Positions 40,401 through 50,600 of a DNA stretch of 64,000 nt are shown piece by piece (the stretch's first letter is position 1; each line of letters opens with the position of its first letter). Made by a program: the position numbers and the translations under genes. The notes beneath the pieces are model-generated. The model searched no databases. It had not been told where the DNA came from and saw only the letters and a list, made by a program, of their open reading frames with translations. The stretch is taken from NCBI RefSeq assembly GCF_001895005.1, contig NZ_BCXH01000001.1, forward strand, positions 868,001-932,000. Direction: 5' to 3'. Origin of the DNA: Rhodococcus yunnanensis NBRC 103083 (GTDB taxonomy: Bacteria; Actinomycetota; Actinomycetes; Mycobacteriales; Mycobacteriaceae).

Positions 40401-41183
40401 GGTGTCCGAGACAGCGGCGTACTGCTCCCGCGCCGCTGCCTCGTCCTGGGTCTGGTTGGCGAATTCCTCCCGGCGCGCGACCAGGTCGTCGGCGGCGAGA
40501 CGCAGACGTGCATCGCGCAGGTCGGCCTGCACCGTCTGGGCGCGTCGTGCAACCTCGGCCTGCCGACCGAGCGGCTTGAGCTGACGTCGAAGTTCGGCAG
40601 TGAGGTCGGTCAGGCGAGCCAGATTCGCCTGCATCGCATCGAGCTTGCGTACGGCCTTCTCTTTGCGTTTGCGGTGCTTGAGAACACCTGCTGCTTCCTC
40701 GATGAACGCTCGACGGTCCTCCGGGCGTGATTCCAGAATGGCGGCGAGTCGGCCCTGCCCGACGATGACGTGCATCTCGCGTCCGATACCGGAGTCGCTG
40801 AGCAACTCCTGGACATCCATGAGCCTGCAGGAACTTCCGTTGATCTCGTATTCGCCTGCACCGTCACGGAACATTCGCCGCGTGATGGAGACCTCGGAAT
40901 AGTCGATCGGCAACGCACCATCGGAATTGTCGATGGTCAGCGTGACCTCGGCGCGTCCCAGTGGCGCCCGGCCGGAGGTGCCGGCGAAGATGACATCTTC
41001 CATCTTGCCGCCGCGCAGCGCCTTTGCACCCTGCTCCCCCATGACCCAGGTGAGCGCGTCGACGACGTTGGACTTCCCCGAACCGTTGGGACCGACGACA
41101 CACGTGATTCCCGGCTCGAAACGAAGAGTCGTCGCCGAAGCAAAGGACTTGAAGCCCTTCAGCGTCAGACTCTTGAGATGCAT
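37422..41183 (-). CDS. smc: Chromosome partition protein Smc
   Basis: 1253-residue ATPase that organises and segregates the chromosome. N-terminal Walker [15 protein letters not shown], two long coiled coils (about 170-510 and 670-1030) flanking the hinge ([17 protein letters not shown]), and C-terminal signature [16 protein letters not shown] with Walker [13 protein letters not shown]. The last 60 residues are a repetitive acidic tail (DGDVP units) beyond the usual Smc end, encoded by a 15-bp array. No scpA or scpB in the window. Confidence 0.96.
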   Translation of the reverse strand: MHLKSLTLKGFKSFASATTLRFEPGITCVVGPNGSGKSNVVDALTWVMGEQGAKALRGGKMEDVIFAGTSGRAPLGRAEVTLTIDNSDGALPIDYSEVSITRRMFRDGAGEYEINGSSCRLMDVQELLSDSGIGREMHVIVGQGRLAAILESRPEDRRAFIEEAAGVLKHRKRKEKAVRKLDAMQANLARLTDLTAELRRQLKPLGRQAEVARRAQTVQADLRDARLRLAADDLVARREEFANQTQDEAAAREQYAAVSDTLEAGNAALGELEQSVARLTPSAEAAGQTWFQLSALAERVNATIRIAKERARHLDSAPSAGRGQDPDELEQQAERVAEEELELVEAVEMARETLESAREQLIEREAAAADAERAHMAAVRAVADRREGFARLSGQVDTYRTKADSIDAEVARLSVAIDEARERGDVAQSEFESVQDQISGLDASELSLDTHYERAVTALRSADARVTELQNEDRVAGKKVASFQARIEALTMGLERKDGAGWLIENGQRGLSGLLAERITVEPGFDVAVAVAMGPVADAAHAESFARARDAVLALRDADGGRAAIVFDDGKAVAQRRVVDLPPKARWALDVVTFPDSLAGPMTALLGDVVIVDSIDDGAALVDSSAGIRAVTTAGDLVESGSVTGGSDRRPSTLEVQSAIDLSTIELAAAERRSAELEAALSGALAEQSDRRESAEQALAALNESDAAMAAVYEQLGRLGQLARSAIAESSRLSDQRSAAEVGREEALAALADLEERLRLAEDEQSGTDGHTESGESTLARETAAAALTEVRSIEVEARLNVRSAEERAQSLRGRADSLRRAARAEREARARAEREIASRRHAAAVAEAVASAGDRVAERLAEVVATAAARRDELAQQRSNTSSELDRVKEQVRALQGQLASITDAVHRDEVARAQAALRIEQLEANILEQHGIGLEDLIAEYGPDIPLPPTELEMSEYEAAKERGEQVVAPAPMPFDRSTQEKRAKRAERDLATLGKVNPLALEEFAALEERYNFLSTQLEDVKSARKDLLDVVADVDERILQVFTDAWLDVEREFTQVFAKLFPGGEGKLILTDPGDMLTTGIEVEARPPGKKVKRLSLLSGGEKSLTAVAMLVAIFRARPSPFYVMDEVEAALDDTNLRRLIGLFEQLREKSQLIVITHQKPTMEVADALYGVSMRGDGITTVISQRLNRNRVETIGSVTAPDDVPDGDVPDGDVPDGDVPVDAVSADDVPADDVPAADAPAEGSSASVP
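37466..37570. repeat. Seven 15-bp tandem units at the smc 3' end
   Basis: Consensus CTGGAACATCGCCGT from 37466 to 37570; units at 37511-37570 are almost identical, the third (37496) diverged. They encode the GDVPD/ADDVP tail of Smc. Confidence 0.93.
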
Positions 41184-41256
41184 GGCGTTTCAGAGTACCG
41201 GGTGGCCTCCACCAGCGTGTGTGCGGACACACCGCGTGTTGCACGCCGACGGATGG

Positions 41257-41541
41257 CTAGCGTTCGACGAACCCGGTCAGTCCGCCGCGAGCCGGATCCC
41301 AGCTCTCGACGACGAGGCTGACCACGCCCGGTGTCGTACCCCCGCGAAGCAGACTCAGCAGTTGTCGAAGACGGTCCCGTGAACCTTCTGCGACCACCAG
41401 CACACGCCCGTCCGCGTGGTTGGTAGCCGATCCGACGAGTCCGAGTTCGAGCGCCCGGGAGCGGGTCCACCACCTGAAGCCGACACCTTGCACCTGCCCG
41501 TGGACCCACGCGGTGAGGCGCTCGTCCGTCACGCCGGACAT
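41257..41541 (-). CDS. acyP: Acylphosphatase
   Basis: A small 94-residue enzyme that hydrolyses acyl phosphates. It has the signature GQVQGVGFRWWTRSRA with the catalytic arginine, and SATNHADGRV with the catalytic asparagine. The ATG overlaps the stop of the upstream propeller gene by 1 bp. In mycobacteria acyP also precedes smc. Confidence 0.93.
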   Translation of the reverse strand: MSGVTDERLTAWVHGQVQGVGFRWWTRSRALELGLVGSATNHADGRVLVVAEGSRDRLRQLLSLLRGGTTPGVVSLVVESWDPARGGLTGFVER

Positions 41542-42473
41542 CACGGTGGCGTCAACTGCCGGACTGTTCCGTCGAAACTCGTGGCGTAGAGCGAGTTGCG
41601 GTCCCAACCGGGGCCGCCGAACTCCACGGAGGTCGTCAAAGGCATTCCAGTACCGATCACGCAGGACGATCCTGATTCCGGATCGATTCTCAACACGCGG
41701 CCTGCGAGATTCTGCGCCAGGTAGATCTGCCCGTCGGGCCCCACGGTCATGTCGTCGGATGCGGTGAACGGACCGAATCCGTCGACCGGGATGCGTCGCG
41801 CGTCGCCTGCGAGGTTGCGGGCATCGAGGACGGCGATGGACAGTGCGGGCTCGAAGGTGTTCGCCACGTAGACGGCGTCTCCGTCGGATGCGATGCCGTT
41901 GGCCGTCCCGAGGTCGGTACGTACGGTCTCGGCGGAGTCGGGCTCGCCCGCATGGATTCTCGTGATGCCGGTGGTGGCGCCGAGATTTCTGGTGACGACG
42001 AGATCACCGTTGCCCAGAGCGACGAGGCCGTTCGGCATCACCAATCCGCGCGCGACCGTCGAGCGCTCCCCCGCGAGAACATCGACGGTGTCGACCGTAC
42101 CGTCATGTAGGTCGAAAAGTCCTGCGGCGGTGCCGTTTCCAGTGGTGAAATACAGGAGATCGCCATCGGTGACGAGTCCGCCGGGTGACGTGACGTCCGG
42201 TACCACCACCCCTGACGTACCGTCCGGCTGCAGACTACGAATACTGCCGGTGCCGAGCAGTGACGTCTCGGACAACAGCAGGGAACCTCGGTCGTCGAAC
42301 GCGAGATTTTCCAGCGTGCCGAATCCGGATGCGACGGTGCCGAGGGTCCACGGCGAGCACACCGAGTCCGCGGACGCGCTGGGAGCCCCCATTGCCACCG
42401 CAGATGTCATCACGGCAGATGTCATCACCGCAGATGCCACGATGATCGCCACAGTCGTGGCTCTGGCCTTCAT
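41541..42473 (-). CDS. Secreted SMP-30/gluconolactonase-like beta-propeller protein
   Basis: 310 residues. Signal peptide (about 35 residues, ending APSASA) containing two SAVMT repeats from an 18-bp DNA repeat, then a six-bladed propeller-like region with repeated NG/DG turns: LENLAFDDRGSLLLSET, GLVMPNGLVALGNGDL, TANGIASDGDAVYVAN, DDMTVGPDGQIYLAQN. It resembles SMP-30 or NHL-type domains; catalytic metal ligands are not clear and the substrate is unknown. Coupled to acyP and 1 nt after the OsmC gene; not part of the standard mycobacterial order. Confidence 0.78.
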   Translation of the reverse strand: MKARATTVAIIVASAVMTSAVMTSAVAMGAPSASADSVCSPWTLGTVASGFGTLENLAFDDRGSLLLSETSLLGTGSIRSLQPDGTSGVVVPDVTSPGGLVTDGDLLYFTTGNGTAAGLFDLHDGTVDTVDVLAGERSTVARGLVMPNGLVALGNGDLVVTRNLGATTGITRIHAGEPDSAETVRTDLGTANGIASDGDAVYVANTFEPALSIAVLDARNLAGDARRIPVDGFGPFTASDDMTVGPDGQIYLAQNLAGRVLRIDPESGSSCVIGTGMPLTTSVEFGGPGWDRNSLYATSFDGTVRQLTPP

Positions 42474-42474
42474 C

Positions 42475-42903
42475 TCACGCGTCCGTGACGATATCGAGCG
42501 AGACCTTCGTGCCTGCCTTCAGTGTTCGGCCCACCGTGCAGACCTTGTCGATCGCCCGTTCGACGACTGTCAGCAGTCGTTGCTGAGCGTCGGCATCGAG
42601 CTCGCTGAGATCGAGTTCGAGAACCTCGTGCAGATCGGGGTACGTCTCGTTGTCCCGATCAGCCGTGCCCGACACTCTGACGGTCGCGTCGTAGTTGTCA
42701 CCGAGCCTGCGAGACAACGGGGTGTCCGAGCTCATTCCACTGCACGCTGCCAACGCGATCTTGAGTAGTTCTCCAGGAGTGAAGACGCCCTCGACCGATT
42801 CCGAGCCGATGAGCACCTCGGCTCCCCGTGAGCTCTTGCCGGTGTAGCGGCGGGTCCCTGTTCGTTCCACCCACAGGTCAGTCGGTGCATTCTCATCGGC
42901 CAT
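42475..42903 (-). CDS. OsmC-family peroxiredoxin-like protein
   Basis: A 142-residue OsmC/Ohr fold protein, with the conserved arginine region RTGTRRYTGKSSRG and the C53-type segment ALAACSGMSSDT. The second peroxidatic cysteine appears as DKVCTVGRT. Such proteins reduce organic hydroperoxides; the partner is uncertain. The ATG at 42903 begins the conserved part. Its slot between mutM and acyP matches mycobacteria. Confidence 0.88.
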   Translation of the reverse strand: MADENAPTDLWVERTGTRRYTGKSSRGAEVLIGSESVEGVFTPGELLKIALAACSGMSSDTPLSRRLGDNYDATVRVSGTADRDNETYPDLHEVLELDLSELDADAQQRLLTVVERAIDKVCTVGRTLKAGTKVSLDIVTDA

Positions 42904-42959
42904 GAGAAGGAATTCTAGAGACAGTGAATTCCAGAGACAACAGTGATGCGCCACTGCAA

Positions 42960-43823
42960 TCACCGTGGATGTCGCGGCCTCGGCTGGCATTTCGGACAGC
43001 TGTAGGAGGATCTGTTCATGAATTTCTCGCGCCTGATCGGGCTGCCGCACCGCGAGCACGGCATACCTTCCTGGCCGTAGGCGTCGAGCGATCGATCGAA
43101 GTACCCGGATTCACCGTTGACGTTGACGTACAGCGCGTCGAAGGATGTGCCGCCTTGTGCGAGGGCCTCGCCCATCACGGCATGTACGGCGGTCAGAAGC
43201 CTCCGCAGCGCGGGCCGAGTGAGCGTCTCGGCGATCCGGTTGCCGTGAATCTTGGCTCTCCACAACGCTTCGTCCGCGTAGATGTTGCCTACCCCCGAGA
43301 GAACCGTCTGATCCAGGAGCGCCCGTTTGATTTCGGTGTGCTTGCCGCGCAACACGGTCACGACGGATTCGGCGTCGAACAATGGGTCGATGGGATCGCG
43401 TGCGATATGGGATACCGGCTCGGGGACGATCGAACCGTCGACCTCTTCCAGGGCCGCGAGTGCCCAGCCGCCGAACGTTCGTTGGTCCACGAACCGTAGA
43501 TCGGCGCCGTTGTCCAGTCTCGCCCGAATACGCAGATGCTTCTCGTCGGGGACTGTGGGCGGCTGCACCAGCATCTGACCACTCATTCCGAGATGCACCA
43601 CTATCGCTATGTCGCGGGGTTCGAGCGGTAGCCACAGGTACTTGCCCCGGCGCTCGGCCGATGAGATGCGGCGACCACGTAGTTGTGCCGTGAGATCGTG
43701 TGCACCTGCGAAATGCCGACGCACTGCACGGGGATGCAGCACCTCGACCGATTCGATGCCCGAACCGACGACGTGCGACTCCAACCCGAGGCGAACTACC
43801 TCGACTTCCGGCAGTTCAGGCAT
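42960..43823 (-). CDS. mutM: Formamidopyrimidine-DNA glycosylase
   Basis: Base-excision enzyme removing 8-oxoguanine and FaPy lesions. The 287-residue product starts [11 protein letters not shown] (catalytic P2 and E3), has the GKYLWLPL lysine, the HhH2 region, and a C-terminal zinc finger ([13 protein letters not shown]...YSCPKCQ). The ATG at 43823 overlaps the rnc stop by 8 bp. Confidence 0.96.
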   Translation of the reverse strand: MPELPEVEVVRLGLESHVVGSGIESVEVLHPRAVRRHFAGAHDLTAQLRGRRISSAERRGKYLWLPLEPRDIAIVVHLGMSGQMLVQPPTVPDEKHLRIRARLDNGADLRFVDQRTFGGWALAALEEVDGSIVPEPVSHIARDPIDPLFDAESVVTVLRGKHTEIKRALLDQTVLSGVGNIYADEALWRAKIHGNRIAETLTRPALRRLLTAVHAVMGEALAQGGTSFDALYVNVNGESGYFDRSLDAYGQEGMPCSRCGSPIRREKFMNRSSYSCPKCQPRPRHPR

Positions 43824-44610
43824 CCACGCTGTCCGACGGTCCGTCGGAGCTGGCTTCGCCGTCGTTCTCGGTGCCGGACAAGGCATTCCACGCCGTGCTG
43901 GCGGCCTTCTGTTCGGCTTCCTTCTTGTTCTTCCCGACGCCGACACCGAGTGCACGGCCCCCCACCAGAACGGTGGCCGTGAATTCTTTGTCGTGGTCGG
44001 GGCCAGTCGAGGTGATCTCGTAGGCGGGTACACCGAGGGACTGGAGTGCGGTCAATTCCTGCAGGCTCGTCTTCCAGTCGAGGCCTGCACCCAGACGGGG
44101 CGCACGGTCGAGGAGATCGGCGAACAGGCGGGAGACCACCTCACGCGCGACCTCGATGCCGTGCTGAAGGTGGATCGCGCCGAGCAAGGACTCCATGCCA
44201 TCCGCGAGGATGCTCGGCTTGTCGCGACCACCGGTCTGCTCCTCGCCCTTGCCCAGCAGCAAGTGCCTGCCGAGCCCACCCTCGCCCAAGCCACGCGCTA
44301 CTTCGGCGAGTGCATGCATGTTGACGACGCTTGCCCGAATCTTCGCGAGATCACCTTCGGACTTGTCCGGGTGCACTGCGTACAACCGCTCCGTGATCGT
44401 CAGACCGAGCACCGAGTCGCCCAGGAATTCGAGGCGCTCGTTCGTCGGAAGACCGCCCTGCTCGTACGCATACGAGCGGTGCGTCAATGCCAGCGTGAGC
44501 AACGATCGGTCCAGTACAACGCCGAGAGCGGCGAGGAGCGACTCTCGGTCGTCCCCGCCGCTGTCGGGTGCGGAGCTGTTCTTGTAGGCAGAACTGCCCT
44601 TGCTTGTCAC
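43816..44610 (-). CDS. rnc: Ribonuclease III
   Basis: Double-strand RNA endonuclease for rRNA processing. The 264-residue product has the signature [14 protein letters not shown], the DxxE metal site ([11 protein letters not shown]) and a C-terminal dsRBD ([16 protein letters not shown] ... [16 protein letters not shown]). Extra acidic tail of about 15 residues. Operon rpmF-rnc-mutM. Confidence 0.95.
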   Translation of the reverse strand: MTSKGSSAYKNSSAPDSGGDDRESLLAALGVVLDRSLLTLALTHRSYAYEQGGLPTNERLEFLGDSVLGLTITERLYAVHPDKSEGDLAKIRASVVNMHALAEVARGLGEGGLGRHLLLGKGEEQTGGRDKPSILADGMESLLGAIHLQHGIEVAREVVSRLFADLLDRAPRLGAGLDWKTSLQELTALQSLGVPAYEITSTGPDHDKEFTATVLVGGRALGVGVGKNKKEAEQKAASTAWNALSGTENDGEASSDGPSDSVDA

Positions 44611-44628
44611 CAGGTGTCCGATCCGAGA

Positions 44629-44811
44629 TCAGACGGCTGCTACTACCTGGCGGCCCTTGTAGGTACCGCATGACGGGCACGCGATGTGGGGCAAGGTCTT
44701 CTCGCCGCATCCACGGTTGGGGCACGTGACGAGGGTGGGCGCAGTGGTCTTCCACTGTGCACGACGCGACCTCGTGTTGGACCGCGACATTTTGCGCTTC
44801 GGGACAGCCAC
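44629..44811 (-). CDS. rpmF: 50S ribosomal protein L32
   Basis: A 60-residue protein starting [20 protein letters not shown], with a zinc-binding pair of cysteine motifs (CPNRGCG and [10 protein letters not shown]). It starts 2 nt after the DUF177 stop and precedes rnc, the universal yceD-rpmF order. Confidence 0.95.
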   Translation of the reverse strand: MAVPKRKMSRSNTRSRRAQWKTTAPTLVTCPNRGCGEKTLPHIACPSCGTYKGRQVVAAV

Positions 44812-44813
44812 TT

Positions 44814-45422
44814 CTACTTCTCCTCGGCTTCGTTGTTCACAAGTTCTGTGCTCGGTTCTGATTCCACGCCAAATTTGGCTGCAAGACCAGCCCAGCGAGG
44901 ATCAAGTATGTCATGACTGTGCCCGGATTCAGCAATCGCCAGGCGAACGCCGCATTCGGGGCACAATCCCTCGCAGTCTTCGCGGCACAGCGGGTGGAGC
45001 GGAAGCTCCAATCCCACCGAATCGACTATGACTGGATCGAGGTCGATCTGATCGTCGACGACGCGATGAATCTCGTCCTCGTCGGTCGTATCTTCGGTCA
45101 CGCTGTTCGGATACGCGAACAGCTCGGTGAGGTACACGTCCACGGCTCCGGTCACGGGCTCGAGGCAGCGCGAGCACTCCCCGGTCGTGTCGGCGCGAAC
45201 GGTACCTGTGACCAGAACACCTTCGGATACAGCTTCGAGCCGGAGATCCAGCTCGACGGGTGCACCCACTTCGATTCCGATCGAGTCGAGGCCGATCCGC
45301 GAAGGCGCTTCCACCGTCCGCTGGATCTGCTTCATCGACCCCGGTCGGCGACCGAGGTTGTCGATATCCAGTACGAAACCCGCATCCGCGTCGGGACGAG
45401 GGGCACTACGACGGCGTGGCAC
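44814..45422 (-). CDS. DUF177 (YceD) family protein
   Basis: A 202-residue protein of the YceD family, linked to 23S rRNA processing and always encoded before rpmF. It shows [15 protein letters not shown] near the start, GECSRC, and a second cysteine cluster [13 protein letters not shown], suggesting a zinc ribbon. The GTG at 45422 follows AGGAAG by about 7 nt; the frame continues upstream without similarity. Confidence 0.9.
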   Translation of the reverse strand: MPRRRSAPRPDADAGFVLDIDNLGRRPGSMKQIQRTVEAPSRIGLDSIGIEVGAPVELDLRLEAVSEGVLVTGTVRADTTGECSRCLEPVTGAVDVYLTELFAYPNSVTEDTTDEDEIHRVVDDQIDLDPVIVDSVGLELPLHPLCREDCEGLCPECGVRLAIAESGHSHDILDPRWAGLAAKFGVESEPSTELVNNEAEEK

Positions 45423-45593
45423 AGCAAATCTTCCTACTCGATAACGAACTTCACACTGACGGACTACACGCCCTGAACACAGTGCATCGACCATCGGCCG
45501 AGTGCCTGCGTCAGGCAACCACACAACGATACGCATCCACGCATATCGGAGCAAACTGCGCTCGCTCGATCGACGCAGGACCGTCCACGAGGA

Positions 45594-46364
45594 CTACCTC
45601 CTGGTGCGTCGGAACTCCTCGCCCGGTGCATCGCTCGCATAGTCCGGCACGCCGGACCCGGTCCGTAACTGCTGACGTCCGCGACCCACGGAGCGAATGG
45701 TGCCGGTGAGAAACTCTTCGAACTCGGCAAGTTTCGTATCCACGTAGACGTCGCATTCGCTGCGCATCCTGTCCGATTCCGCATGTGCGGCATCGATGAC
45801 TCGCGCCGACTCCGCGTGGGCCGCCTGAACGACCTCGGTCTGCGCAACCAGACGAGCCTGCTCCTCGGTTCCCTCGGCGACACTCCTGTCGTAGGCGGCC
45901 TGACCCGACTCGATCATCCGATCCGCTTCGGTACGCGATCGGGTGGTCAACGCCTCGTACTCGCGACGACCGTCCTCGATGGTGCGCTCGGCGTTGTCGG
46001 TGGCGTCGTCGACCAACTGTTCGGCGTGCGCCTTGGCTTCGGCAACCATGCGATCGGCCTGCGATTTCGCGTCGGACAAGATGCGATCGGCCGAGTCCCG
46101 AGCGTTCTCGACGGTGTCCTGTGCCTCGTCGTTGGCCGTGGTGACCGTCTTCTCGGCCGTGGCGCGGGCATCGCCGACGAGCTTGTCTCGGTGATCGAGC
46201 ACATCCTGCGCGTCGTCCAGTTCACCGGGGATGGAGTCGCGAACATCGTCGAGAAGTTCCAGTACGTCACCACGAGGAACGACGCATCCGGCTGTCATCG
46301 GGACACCGCGCGCCTCCTCGACAATGGCGACGAGTTCGTCGAGTGCCTCGAATACGCGGTACAC
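45594..46364 (-). CDS. sepIVA: DivIVA-like septation protein SepIVA
   Basis: 256 residues. Near-identical in its start (MYRVFEALDELVAIVEEARG) and PRGDVLELLDD segment to the mycobacterial Rv2927c/SepIVA proteins, which act in polar growth and septum control. From about residue 50 to 215 it is a continuous coiled coil rich in A, D and E. The GTG at 46364 with GGAG upstream matches the family start; a TTG four codons earlier is only a frame extension. Tandem repeats lie in its upstream region. Confidence 0.9.
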   Translation of the reverse strand: MYRVFEALDELVAIVEEARGVPMTAGCVVPRGDVLELLDDVRDSIPGELDDAQDVLDHRDKLVGDARATAEKTVTTANDEAQDTVENARDSADRILSDAKSQADRMVAEAKAHAEQLVDDATDNAERTIEDGRREYEALTTRSRTEADRMIESGQAAYDRSVAEGTEEQARLVAQTEVVQAAHAESARVIDAAHAESDRMRSECDVYVDTKLAEFEEFLTGTIRSVGRGRQQLRTGSGVPDYASDAPGEEFRRTRR

Positions 46365-46393
46365 CGGTAACTCCAATCGTCGAATCCGTGAAA

Positions 46394-46475
46394 ATCATTG
46401 TCCGAGCGTTGCGAGAAAAAATCATTGTCCGAGCGTTGCGAGAAAGAAATCATCGTCCGAGCGTTGTGAGAAGAG
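46394..46475. repeat. Three 27-28-bp tandem units upstream of sepIVA
   Basis: Units at 46394-46420, 46421-46448 and 46449-46475 share ATCATTGTCCGAGCGTTGCG followed by an A-rich end. The array lies between the sepIVA start and the coaD stop; on the minus strand it brings TTTTCTCGCAACGCTCGG three times. It may be a triplicated regulatory element. Confidence 0.92.
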
Positions 46476-46560
46476 AGTTCGAGCGCTTTCCAGTTTGCCT
46501 GGTGATCGCGGTCAGTGCGTGACTCGCCCTCGGTGTGTCGCTCGCATGGCTCTGCCTGCG

Positions 46561-47049
46561 CTACTCGGCGTGCCGCTCGGCGATGCGCGCGAGGAGCCGG
46601 CTGTGCACATTGGCGGGGACCATGTCCTCGACATCTCCGCCGAATGTCGCCACTTCCTTCACCAAGGAACTGGAAAGGAAGCTGTAGGTCGGATTGGCCG
46701 GAATGAACAGTGTGTCCACGCCGGACAGCTTCTGATTCATCTGAGCCATCTGAAGCTCGTAGTCGAAGTCGTTCGCGCCGCGCAGGCCTTTGACGATGGC
46801 CGTGAAGCCTTGTTGTTTCGCGTAGTCCACCAGGAGCCCGTGCCACGACGACACACGGACGTTCCCGAGATGTTCGGTCGCCTCGGTGAGCAGTTCGATT
46901 CGCTCGTCGACGGTGAACAGGCCACGCTTGCTCTTGTTGATCATCACCGTGACGATTATCTCGTCGAACTGCGCAGCAGCGCGGGTGATGACATCGAGGT
47001 GACCCTCGGTCACCGGGTCGAAGGATCCAGGGCACACCGCTCCAGTCAT
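46561..47049 (-). CDS. coaD: Phosphopantetheine adenylyltransferase
   Basis: Fourth step of coenzyme A synthesis; adenylates phosphopantetheine. The 162-residue product has PGSFDPVTEGHLDVI (HxGH nucleotide motif), INKSKRGLF, and TYSFLSSSLVKEVA. Downstream partner of rsmD, 13 nt away, as in mycobacteria. Confidence 0.96.
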   Translation of the reverse strand: MTGAVCPGSFDPVTEGHLDVITRAAAQFDEIIVTVMINKSKRGLFTVDERIELLTEATEHLGNVRVSSWHGLLVDYAKQQGFTAIVKGLRGANDFDYELQMAQMNQKLSGVDTLFIPANPTYSFLSSSLVKEVATFGGDVEDMVPANVHSRLLARIAERHAE

Positions 47050-47062
47050 GGAGCAGACGCTA

Positions 47063-47647
47063 TCACCGGTCGCTGGTCACGTGATGTGGCGACGGCAACG
47101 CCCCGGCGATCTCGATGCGCGTTTCGCCGTACTTCTTCACCTTCTCCGGGACCAGGCCTGCGGGCCATACCGTGGCCGGCGACCTCGACGAACGCTCCAG
47201 CACCACAACGGCTTCCGGCGTGAGCCATCCTCCCGCGAGCAGCTCGTGCAGCATTTTCTCCACGGCGACTTCGGTGACCGCGTACGGAGGGTCGGCGAGC
47301 ACGAGGTCGTATGGCCGATCCGCTGCAGTGGACAACACAGCCGATACCGGCGCGCATCGCACCGTCGCACCGGAGAGCCCGACCGCCTGCGCGTTCTCAC
47401 GGACGATCGATGCCGCACGAGCATCGGATTCGACGAGCAGGACCGACGATGCTCCGCGTGAAAGCGCTTCGAGCCCAAGAGCTCCCGATCCCGCGAACAG
47501 GTCGAGGACAACGGCCCCGTCGAGATCGAGCCGTGATTCCAATGAACTGAAGAGCGCCTCGCGGACGCGTTCCGATGTGGGCCGCGTGCCGCGAGGCGGG
47601 ACCTTCAGCCGTCTTCCCCCAGCAATGCCTGCGACGATCCGAGTCAT
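47063..47647 (-). CDS. rsmD: 16S rRNA (guanine966-N2)-methyltransferase RsmD
   Basis: 194 residues. SAM motif I DLFAGSGALGLEALSRGA and the catalytic ADPPYAV motif (D/N-PP-Y) of N2-guanine methyltransferases. It starts 14 nt after pyc and precedes coaD. The N-terminal RIVAGIAGGRRLKVP is diagnostic. Confidence 0.95.
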   Translation of the reverse strand: MTRIVAGIAGGRRLKVPPRGTRPTSERVREALFSSLESRLDLDGAVVLDLFAGSGALGLEALSRGASSVLLVESDARAASIVRENAQAVGLSGATVRCAPVSAVLSTAADRPYDLVLADPPYAVTEVAVEKMLHELLAGGWLTPEAVVVLERSSRSPATVWPAGLVPEKVKKYGETRIEIAGALPSPHHVTSDR

Positions 47648-47661
47648 CTACAGGAGGATAC

Positions 47662-50600
47662 TCATTCGGCGCTCGCGTCCTCGCCCGTCGATCCCGATCC
47701 GAGGACGACGAGGAGATCTCCGCCCTCCACCTGCTGCACGCTACCGATGGCAAGTCGAGTGACGGTGCCACTCTTCGGTGCAGTGATCGCAGCTTCCATC
47801 TTCATCGCTTCGATGGTCGCGACCACATCACCGGCAGCAATCTTGTCGCCCTCGGCGACTGCGAGCGTGACGACGCCTGCGAACGGTGCGGGAACATGCC
47901 CGGAGTTCGATCGATCGGCCTTCTCGACCGTCGGCGCCTCGCTCGCGATCGAGCGGTCTCGGACCGACACAGGCCGCAGTTGTCCGTTGAGGATGCACAT
48001 CACGGTCCGCATGCCTCGCTCGTCGGCGTCGGAGATCGCTTCGAGACCGATCAGCAGTTCGACGCCCTTCTCGAGCCGAACTCGATGCTCTTCGCCCTGA
48101 CGCAGCCCGTAGAAGAACTGGTTCGCCGACAATCTGGACGTGTCGCCGTACTTCTCGCGGTGCGTGGCCAGTTCAGCTGTCGGACCGGGGAACAGCAAGC
48201 GGTTCAACGTGTCTCGGCGTTGCAGCGAGGTGCCGTCGAGCGACTTCTCGTCTTCGGCCGACACGGGCGTCTCCTGCTTGGCCTCGGACCGCCCTTCCAA
48301 CGCCTTGGTACGAAGCGGTTCCGGCCAGCCACCGGCAGGAGTGCCGAGTTCGCCACGCAGGAAACCGATCACCGAATCGGGTATGTCGAACTTGCTCGGA
48401 TTGTCTGCGAACTCCTCGGCCGATGCGCCCGCGCCGACCAGTGCAAGCGCAAGGTCACCGACCACTTTCGACGACGGGGTCACCTTCACCAACCGACCCA
48501 ACATCCGGTCTGCAGCAGCATAATTCGCTTCCACGGTCTCGAATCGATCGCCGAGTCCGAGTGCAATCGCCTGCTGACGCAGATTGGACAGCTGCCCACC
48601 TGGGATCTCGTGGGTGTATACGCGCCCCGTCGGCGCGGGCAGACCGGACTCGAACGGCGCGTACACCTTTCGCAGCGCCTCCCAGTACGGCTCCAGATCG
48701 CACACGGCCTGCAGATCGAGACCGGTATCACGGTCGGTATGCGCTGCCGCGGCAACGATCGCCGACAGCGCGGGCTGACTCGTCGTACCCGCCATTGCCG
48801 CAGATGCGCCGTCGACTGCGTCGGCGCCGGCTTCCCACGCCGCGAGATAGGTAGCGAGCTGCCCACCCGGGGTGTCGTGCGTGTGCACGTGCACGGGCAG
48901 ATCGAAGTTCGATCGGAGAGCCGTCACCAAGGTCTTCGCGGCGGGAGCACGCAACAGACCCGCCATGTCCTTGATCGCCAACACGTGAGCACCCGCGTCG
49001 ACGATCTGCTCGGCGAGCTTCAAGTAGTAGTCGAGCGTGTAGAGCTTCTCGTTCGGGTTCGACAGATCACCGGTGTAGCTCAGCGCCACTTCGGCGATCG
49101 CGGTCCCGGTCTCGCGGACCGCGTCGATCGCCGGACGCATCTGGTCGACGTTGTTGAGTGCATCGAAGATTCGGAAGATGTCGATACCGGTGTCGGTGGC
49201 CTCCGCGACGAAGCTGCGCGTCACCTTCTCCGGATACGGGGTGTACCCGACGGTGTTGCGGCCACGGAGCAACATCTGCAAGGCGATGTTCGGCACCGCT
49301 TCGCGCAGTGCGGCCAGACGCTCCCACGGATCCTCGTGCAGGAACCGCAGCGCCACATCGTATGTCGCGCCGCCCCACGCCTCGATCGACAGCAGTTCCG
49401 GTGTCGTGCGCGCAACGTACGGAGCCACCATCAGCAGACCCGAGGTACGGACTCGCGTGGCGAGCAGTGACTGATGTGCGTCACGGAACGTGGTGTCGGT
49501 GACGCCGAGTGCCTTCTGGTTGCGCAAGTCGCGTGCGAACCCCTCCGGTCCGAGCGCGAGCAGTCGCTGACGCGAGCCGTCCACGATCGGCTTCGAGAAG
49601 TCCACTTCAGGCAGCTTGTCCTGCGGGTAGACAGGCGACGGTCGATCTCCGTGCGGCTTGTTCACCGTGACGTCGGCGAGATAGGTCAGAATTTTCGTAC
49701 CTCGGTCACCCGAGCTCCGCGAGGTCAGCAGCTCCGGCCGCTCTTCGATGAACGACGTCGTCACCCGTCCCTGAGTGAAATCCGGATCGACCAGAACCGC
49801 TTGCAGGAACGGAATGTTCGTGGCCACACCGCGAATACGGAATTCGGCGACGGCACGCCGGGCTCGCGCCACCGCAGTGTCGAAGTCACGGCCACGACAG
49901 GTCAATTTGACCAGCATCGAATCGAAGTACGCACCGACCTCGGCTCCCAGAGTGGTGCCGCCGTCCAGACGGACACCGGCCCCACCGGGAGTGCGGTACG
50001 CCGTGATACGGCCGGTGTCCGGCCGGAATCCGTTCGCCGGGTCCTCGGTGGTGATGCGGCACTGCAGTGCCGCGCCGCGCAGCACGATGTTGTCCTGGCT
50101 CAGCCCTAGATCGGCGAGGGTCTCCCCCGATGCGATTCGCAGCTGGGCTTGCACCAGGTCGACGTCGGTGACCTCTTCGGTGACCGTGTGCTCGACCTGA
50201 ATACGGGGGTTCATCTCGATGAACACGTGCTTGCCCCTGGCGTCGAGCAAGAACTCGACCGTACCTGCGCACGAGTAGCCGATCTCCCTGGCGAACGCCA
50301 CGGCGTCGGCACACATCTTCTCGCGAATCTCCTGCGGGAGGTTCGGCGCGGGCGCCATCTCGATGACCTTCTGGTGGCGACGCTGCAGACTGCAGTCTCG
50401 CTCGAACAGGTGCACCACGTTGCCCTCGCCGTCGGCGAGGATCTGAACCTCGATGTGACGGGGGTCGATGACGGCCTGCTCGAGGAACACGGTCGCATCG
50501 CCGAATGCCGACTCTGCTTCACGCGCCGCAGCCTCGATCGACTCACGTAGTTGTTCCGGCTCGGCGACGCGTCGCATTCCCCGTCCCCCGCCGCCGGCAA

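Noticed and set aside
46394..46475. A CRISPR-like array.
   Set aside because: The units are directly joined without unique spacers, and there is no cas gene.
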